From Adiantum capillus-veneris (Eukaryota; Streptophyta; Polypodiopsida; Polypodiales; Pteridaceae): 64,000 nucleotides of DNA. A program made the translations under genes and the position numbers. The stretch covers positions 68,938,503 through 69,002,502 of the forward strand of contig CM043957.1 in assembly GCA_014529385.2 (NCBI GenBank). Reading direction: 5' to 3'. Of this stretch, positions 58,814 through 64,000 are shown piece by piece. The notes beneath the pieces were generated by a model that worked only from the letters and a program-made list of their open reading frames with translations, was not told the origin of the DNA and did not search any database. Within the stretch, counting starts at the first letter, position 1. Each line of letters starts with the position of its first letter.

Positions 58814-58902
58814 TCATCCTATCCAATTGAACCTCCTATAATGTTCCAATGCACTCATCCTATCCAATTGAACCTCATGTAACTGTAAGAGCCTCTCTTT
58901 GA
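58811..58902 (-). repeat. Duplicated integrase piece at the copia insertion site
   Basis: ACTCATCCTATCCAATTGAA occurs twice here (58813 and 58856) and once in the main integrase copy near 58490. On the minus strand the outermost copy reads KERLLQLHEVQLDRM, paralogous to KERLLPLQEVQLDRM. The piece therefore comes from local duplication or recombination with a sibling copy before the copia insertion. Confidence 0.8.
58898..58902 (+). other. Presumed left target duplication TTTGA of the copia element
   Basis: These are the five bases directly before the LTR start. The right copy falls beyond the window, so it is unverified. Confidence 0.5.
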
Positions 58903-59129
58903 TGTTACCATATACATGTGGTAGTGATGTGTGTGAACACACTAGGACCGCCGGGGCATTTTTTCCCTCTTTAGGAGGTTTTTTCCCTTGTGCATTGTAT
59001 ATACGCCCATCACTCTAGGGCTATCTATCTTTCCATTGCACACTAAGGAATACACTCTCTATTGTGTGCCTTGAGCTTCCTTCGTCTTCTCCAAGCTGTG
59101 TGTGTTTCTCTGCAACCCTAATTCCAACA
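58903..59129 (+). repeat. 5' LTR of the copia element (227 bp)
   Basis: Ends are TGTTACC and CCAACA, so the termini are TGTT...AACA. A TATA-like TATATAC is at 58998-59004. A short inverted motif CCTC-TTTAG-GAGG lies at about 58954-58979 between T-rich blocks. Confidence 0.95.
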
Positions 59130-59131
59130 AT

Positions 59132-59143
59132 TGGTATCAGAGC
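59132..59143 (+). promoter_or_regulatory. Primer binding site of the copia element
   Basis: TGGTATCAGAGC, complementary to the 3' end of initiator Met tRNA, lies two bases inside the LTR. This is the standard plant copia primer site. Confidence 0.95.
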
Positions 59144-59491
59144 AGGTCACGTCCTCCCGGGCTTAGTCGCCAGCTGCTCCAGCACACGCCTGCTCACTTT
59201 CTCCGATTTCAGTGAGCTTTGGCAAGCGTTCGCAGGTCGACAAATATTTTGGGATAGCTCAAAGAGCTCGGTCTGCTCAGAATTTCGATTTGGGCTCATT
59301 TCGGCCTCCGTTTCCACTACGGGCAGTACTGCACAGGTTATTTCGTCATTTTGTGCAGATTTTCTGTCAGTGCCGTTTTCTGCATAACAGGTGCCTTATA
59401 GTCTTCTACGGTTTGTGCTATATAGCACAAGTTGTTCCCGCTCCATTTCTCCTATTTTCGGGCAGTTTTCACATCAGGTGCAGCATTTACC
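59144..59491 (+). other. Copia untranslated leader
   Basis: About 350 bp between the primer site and the gag ATG at 59492. Frames within it lack family features and end before gag. A packaging signal is expected here, but none can be pinpointed. Confidence 0.6.
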
Positions 59492-62400
59492 ATGGCTGAC
59501 AACAACAACACAGATGTGTTCAAGATGTTTGCTGCTGAGGACAGGTTGGATGGGGACAACTACCCTATGTGGGCTTATATGATGCAACACGTTCTTGTTT
59601 CAAAAGGTGTCTGGAACATTGTGCAGGGCATTGATGTACGTCCTGGTTCTAAAGATGTAGGCGATATTGAGGATGTTGCAGGTCTTGCTGCAAGGATTGC
59701 AGCTGTTAGAGTTGTTTTGCCTACAGCAGAACAAGCTCGTTGGGATGTTAAGGATGCGTAGGCTCATGCATTGATTGCGCTGTCTGTGAAGCGCACCATT
59801 ATTCCTCACATCCGTTCAGCAAAATCTGCAAAACAGGCTTGGGATATTCTAGCAAGTCTTTATGCAAGCCGCAATGAGGCTAAAATTGCTTTGCTGCGTA
59901 AAGAGCTAGAGTCGAAGATTATGCATGAGGAAGATGATATGGACACTTTCCTTGCTAGTGTCAAGGATATCAATGAGCAACTCATTTCTGCAGGTGAAGT
60001 CATTTCTGACAGTTCCCTTGTGCAGACTATTCTTGATGCCTTATCAGATTCCTACCAGACTTTTGCTAGTACTTGGAGACTGATGACCCAAGGAAATCCT
60101 GAAGTTGTCAAGTTTGATGCATTATGCACATTGCTGTTGCAAGAGTCACTTTCTAGAAAAAACAGGACTAGGCAGCGTGCAGTTGAACAGGCTTTTATTG
60201 CTTCTCAAAGAAAGGGTGGTAACAGTAATGCAGCCACTTCTTATGGTTCTGCTGCGAGTGGCAAAAATTCTGTTCCTAATGCTTCTACTGGCAGCACTTC
60301 GTCTGGCAATTCTGGTGATAAGGGCAAAAAGAAGATGCGTTGCCATTATTGTAAAGCCAATGATCACTTGATCAAGTCGTGTCCTAAGTTGAAGGCCAAA
60401 GAGGCTAAGAAGAAAGAGGGTGGTTCCACTGCAAATGCTGGTTCCACTACAAATGCAGCCATTGTTGAGTCTTCTGTGAAAGGAGATTGTGATGCTGATG
60501 TTGATGCAGAATGGGCTTTTAGCGCAGAGTGCACTTACAATCCTGCTGTCCATGATGCATGCTTGTCAGTTGCTGCAGATTCACATGTGTGGTATTTCGA
60601 CAGTGGTGCTACAAAGCACATTACCTCACATCGTGAATTGTTTACCTCTCTCGAGTCTGTCCCTCATGGGAATTCAGTCACTTGTGCCAACAACGCCTCT
60701 TATCCAGTTCAGGGAGTTGGAAAGATTGTGCTCACTGCTGCTAATGGCAGTTCCTTCACACTTGTTGATGCACTTTATGTACCTGGGATCAAGAAGAATC
60801 TATTGTCTGTATCCGCACTTGCTAGACTTGGACTTGTAGTCAAATTTGTGGATGACAGATGTACAGTTCATGATCTCAGTTTTGGTGATGAAATTGTTGC
60901 ATCTGGCCTTTTGTGCCGTGGGCTGTATAAGCTCACTTTGTATGACAAGTGTGGACAAAATTTTGCAAATGCTGTTGCAGATTCAAGGGCTATTTCAGAT
61001 GCAAAACTTTGGCATGCACGTTTTGGTCATCTGAATTTTGCCAGTTTGCTGCGTTTGCAGAAATCTGATATGGTTGCTTCTTTGCCGCCTCTTGAAGCAC
61101 CTATCAAACATGTTTGTGAAGGCTGTATTCTGGGTAAAATGCAGCGTTCTAAGTTTCCAAAGGATGGTTCAGTTAGGGCCACATGCAGGTTGCAGCTTGT
61201 GCATAGTGACGTTTGTGGGCCCATGCAAACTCCGTCCTTGGGCAATTACCTGTACTTCGTGACTTTCATTGATGATTACTCCAGGCATGCGTGGGTATTT
61301 CCGCTTAAAGCGAAGTCCGAAGTTTTTATGTGCTTCAAACAATTTTTGGCTATGGCTGAAAATGTCTCAAAATGTACTATGGGCACCCTCCGTTCCGATC
61401 GAGGGGGGGAGTATATGTCTCATGAATTTAATGCATTTCTGGCTAGTCGTGGGATAAAACAACAATGTACAGTGCCTTATACACCTCAGCAAAATGGTGT
61501 TGCTGAGAGGAAAAACAGGTCACTAACGGAAATGGCACGATGTATGGTCAAAAGTCAAGCTTTGCCGCATTCTTTTTGGCTTGAGGCCATCATGTGTGCC
61601 ACTTATGTACTTAACAGGTGTCCTACGAAAGCTTTGCAGTCTATTACTCCATATGAAGCATGGCATGATAGAAAACCTTCTATTGAGCACATGCGTGTTT
61701 TTGGCTGTTTGGCATATGCTTTGGTGCCACAAGTGCAGCGCAGAAAATTGGATGATAAGGCTGTCAAATGTATTTTTGTTGGTTATAGTGCTGAAAGCAA
61801 AGGTTACAGGTTGTATCATCCGCAAACAAAACGTATTTTGGTTTCACGGGATGTAGTGTTTGTGGAAGATTCTGTTCAACCCTTGCTGTCATGTACTAGA
61901 GACAGTAATGTAAGCTCACAAGACATTTATGACACTTTGTTGCCTCTTTTCAGTGGTGGAAATACGAATGTAAGTTCCAATGAGGCAAATGTACAGCCTA
62001 TGGGGGTTTCTGAAAATGTTTTAGAACAGCCTATTACTGATGCAGATGTACATGATGTACTTGATGAGGAAAGGGCTGAAAATGAGCAGGCTAGAGGTAC
62101 GCCAAAATGGCTGGTGCACACTTTGCGTGACAGTAAATTGGATGCACCTTTATCTAGTCGTACTCGTTCAGGCTCTCGCCATGCATCTTATGCATCAGAT
62201 TGTTATGCTTTGGCTGTGTCTAGTTTACATGATGTTGAGGAGCCTCTGTCTTTTGATGAAGCACAGAATTCAGAAAATTGGATTGCTTCCATGAAATCAG
62301 AATATGATGCACTTATAGAGAATGACACATGGACTTTATGTGATTTGCCTCCTGGCAAAAAGGCCATTGGTACCAAGTGGGTTTACAAGTTGAAACGCAA

Positions 62401-63778
62401 GCCGGATGGTGAGATCGATCGCCATAAGGCTCGACTTGTTGCAAAGGGTTATGCACAACAAAAAGGCATAGATTATGAAGAGACTTTTGCTCCCACTTGT
62501 CGTATGACTACTGTGCGTTTTCTATGTGCATTGGCAGCTCATTTTGGTTGGGATGTACATCAATCAGACATTGTTACTGCTTTCTTGAATGGTGACATAT
62601 TTGAGGAAGTTTATGTAACGCAGCCTCGCGGTTTTGTCATAAAAGGACAAGAGGACAAAGTGTGCAAATGTAAGAAGGCTTTGTATGGGTTGAAGCAATC
62701 TCCTCGTGCTTGGTATGAGAAAGCTGACACTCATTTGGTTAAACGAGGCTTTCGTAACAGTCCAACAGAAAGCACATTGTATGTAAAGCGTGAGGATGAT
62801 GTATTTCTCATTGTGGTTCTTTATGTTGATGATTTGCTGATCACTGGACCAAATGAGAGACATATTGCTGAATTTAAGGCTGATTTGAATGCTACTTTCA
62901 AGATGAAAGATTTGGGGCTGTTGCATCATTACTTGGGTATACAGTTTAAGCAGTGTGATGGTGGTATTGCCTTGTGTCAGAAAAGTTACATAGAGACATT
63001 GCTATGTAAGTTTGGACTTGAGGATTGCAAACCTATTGCCACTCCCATGGAAACAGGTTTGAAGTTGAGTCTACATGATGCTGGCGATCCTGCTGATGTC
63101 ACTCTTTACCAAACTGCTGTTGGCTGCCTCATTTATGTATGCAACACGAGGCCAGATATTCAGTTTGCAGTCTCGCAGGTCAGCAGATTTATGCATAGCC
63201 CAGGGTCTAAGCATTGGCAGGCTGTCAAGAGGATTTTCCGCTACCTTAGTGGCACTTTACATCTTGGCTTGTTTTATCCCAAGGGGGGATCATTGCCGCC
63301 AGACTTACATGCTTTTTCGGACTCAGATTGGGCTGGTTGTTTTGACACGCGAGTGTCCACAAGTGGTTTTTGTTTCATGCTTGGCAGTTCATGTATATCA
63401 TGGTTGAGCAAGAAGCAACCTACTGTGGCCACTTCGAGTTGTGAGGCTGAGTACAGGGCAGTCTTCACAGCTACGGTTGAGTGTGTATGGCTCAGACGCC
63501 TTATGGCTGACTTGGGTGTTGGACAGGACACTGCCAACACTATCTACACTGACAGTCAGAGCGCATTGGCAGTTGCGAGGAACCCAGTTTTTCATGCTCG
63601 CACAAAGCACATTGAGGTGCATTACCACTATGTCAGGGAGAGGCTCTCAGCAGGAGAGATCAGCTTGGCTTATGTGCCAACACAGGACAACCTTGCAGAT
63701 CTTTTCACAAAGGCATTGTCTCGTGAGAAGCTTGAAGCTTTCCGCAAAGCTTTGGGCTTACTCCCCTTTGTGGACTGA
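59492..63778 (+). pseudogene. gag-pol: Copia gag-pol polyprotein with one TAG codon
   Basis: One frame of 1429 codons runs from ATG (MADNNNTDVFKMF) to TGA 63776-63778, broken only by TAG at 59759-59761, one C-to-T step from CAG. Gag is followed by a CCHC knuckle (CHYCKANDHLIKSC, 60341-60382). Protease has FDSGATKHIT (Asp codon 60599). Integrase has the zinc-binding His at 61013 and catalytic Asp 61208, Asp 61397, Glu 61505, giving D-x62-D-x35-E. RT has WVYKLKRKPDGEIDRHKARL and YVDD at 62822. RNase H shows FSDSDWAGC, SSCEAEY and YTDSQSA. All catalytic residues are intact. With the TAG the first 89 residues would be cut off, or translation might restart at an internal Met near 59771 (residue 94), giving 1335 residues but lacking the start of gag. 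Confidence 0.93.
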
Positions 63779-63853
63779 TCCTGTCCTCAGGGCATGGCAC
63801 TTCCCTTTACTCATGTGCCAGCTCTCGTTCACCGCATCACTCCAGGGGGGATT

Positions 63854-64000
63854 TGTTACCATATACATGTGGTAGTGATGTGTGTGAACACACTAGGACC
63901 GCCGGGGCATTTTTTCCCTCTTTAGGAGGTTTTTTCCCTTGTGCATTGTATATACGCCCATCACTCTAGGGCTATCTATCTTTCCATTGCACACTAAGGA
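63854..64000 (+). repeat. 3' LTR of the copia element, first 147 bp
   Basis: Starts TGTTACC after the polypurine tract and is identical to the first 147 bp of the 5' LTR. About 80 bp lie beyond the window. Confidence 0.95.

Larger units (their letters stand above)
58903..64000 (+). mobile_element. Young Ty1/copia retrotransposon, right LTR cut by window end
   Basis: 5' LTR, primer site, leader, one gag-pol frame, polypurine tract (CCAGGGGGGA, 63842-63851) and the first 147 bp of the 3' LTR are present. Predicted full length is about 5178 bp. The visible 147 bp of the 3' LTR are identical to the 5' LTR, which means a recent insertion. Domain order gag, protease, integrase, RT, RNase H defines copia. 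It is inserted in a decayed gypsy integrase. Confidence 0.97.

Noticed and set aside
60146-63628. Antisense and off-frame frames within the copia element
   Set aside because: Shadows of the single gag-pol frame.

Overview
The window is plant nuclear DNA with essentially no intact host gene. It is a nested pile of LTR retrotransposons (Ty1/copia and Ty3/gypsy), a LINE, a PIF/Harbinger DNA transposon, fold-back elements, and very long AG, AC and C microsatellites. Plant origin is inferred from initiator-Met-tRNA primer sites (TGGTATCAGAGC), GT-AG introns, the Myb-like plus transposase layout of the Harbinger element, and a chromodomain gypsy element. Purine microsatellites up to about 170 bp and heavy old gypsy load suggest a large repeat-rich genome, perhaps a seed-free vascular plant such as a fern. 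The species cannot be fixed from sequence alone.

Layout. 1-1642: unassigned DNA, an AG tract, and a short minus-strand LTR with primer site. 1643-8215: Gypsy-A (+), with gag, protease and a long C-terminal tail but no reverse transcriptase or integrase, then a 3' LTR. 8285-12786 (-): a decayed multi-exon gene (here gene X2) of unknown function, carrying a recent internal tandem duplication. 13159-17084 (-): Gypsy-B, with protease, RT and integrase but most of RNase H deleted. 18350-19160: a short LTR and an AG tract. 19319-22755: a gag-protease fragment (-) abutting head-to-head a chromovirus pol (+), followed by its 3' LTR, which carries an AC tract. 25440-27545: short retroelement tails and a LINE (+). 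28900-34700: primer site, AG tract, gene-fragment pseudogenes, a MITE with a tRNA-like core, hairpin repeats and a fold-back element. 35159-38241 (-): a coiled-coil ORF (ORF X). 38300-52286 (-): Gypsy-C, interrupted at 42384-45809 by a complete non-autonomous LTR element with perfect target duplications and an unrecognised ORF. 53371-56580: a C34 tract and a nearly intact PIF/Harbinger element (+). 58101-58902 (-): a gypsy integrase remnant. 58903-64000 (+): a young Ty1/copia element with LTRs identical over the visible part and a single nonsense codon.

Connections. Gypsy-A, -B and -C are one lineage: they share a protease region and an unusually conserved unexplained domain between protease and RT. 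A and C also share a C-terminal extension that looks like a second, catalytically dead retropepsin fold followed by Trp-x-x-Lys repeats. Two unknown coiled-coil genes (X and X2) each lie on the same strand 3' of a gypsy pol. Nearly all in-frame stops in the old elements could arise by single C-to-T changes in Gln or Arg codons, which fits long-term silencing by cytosine methylation. Product names rest on motifs read by eye; no database search was possible.
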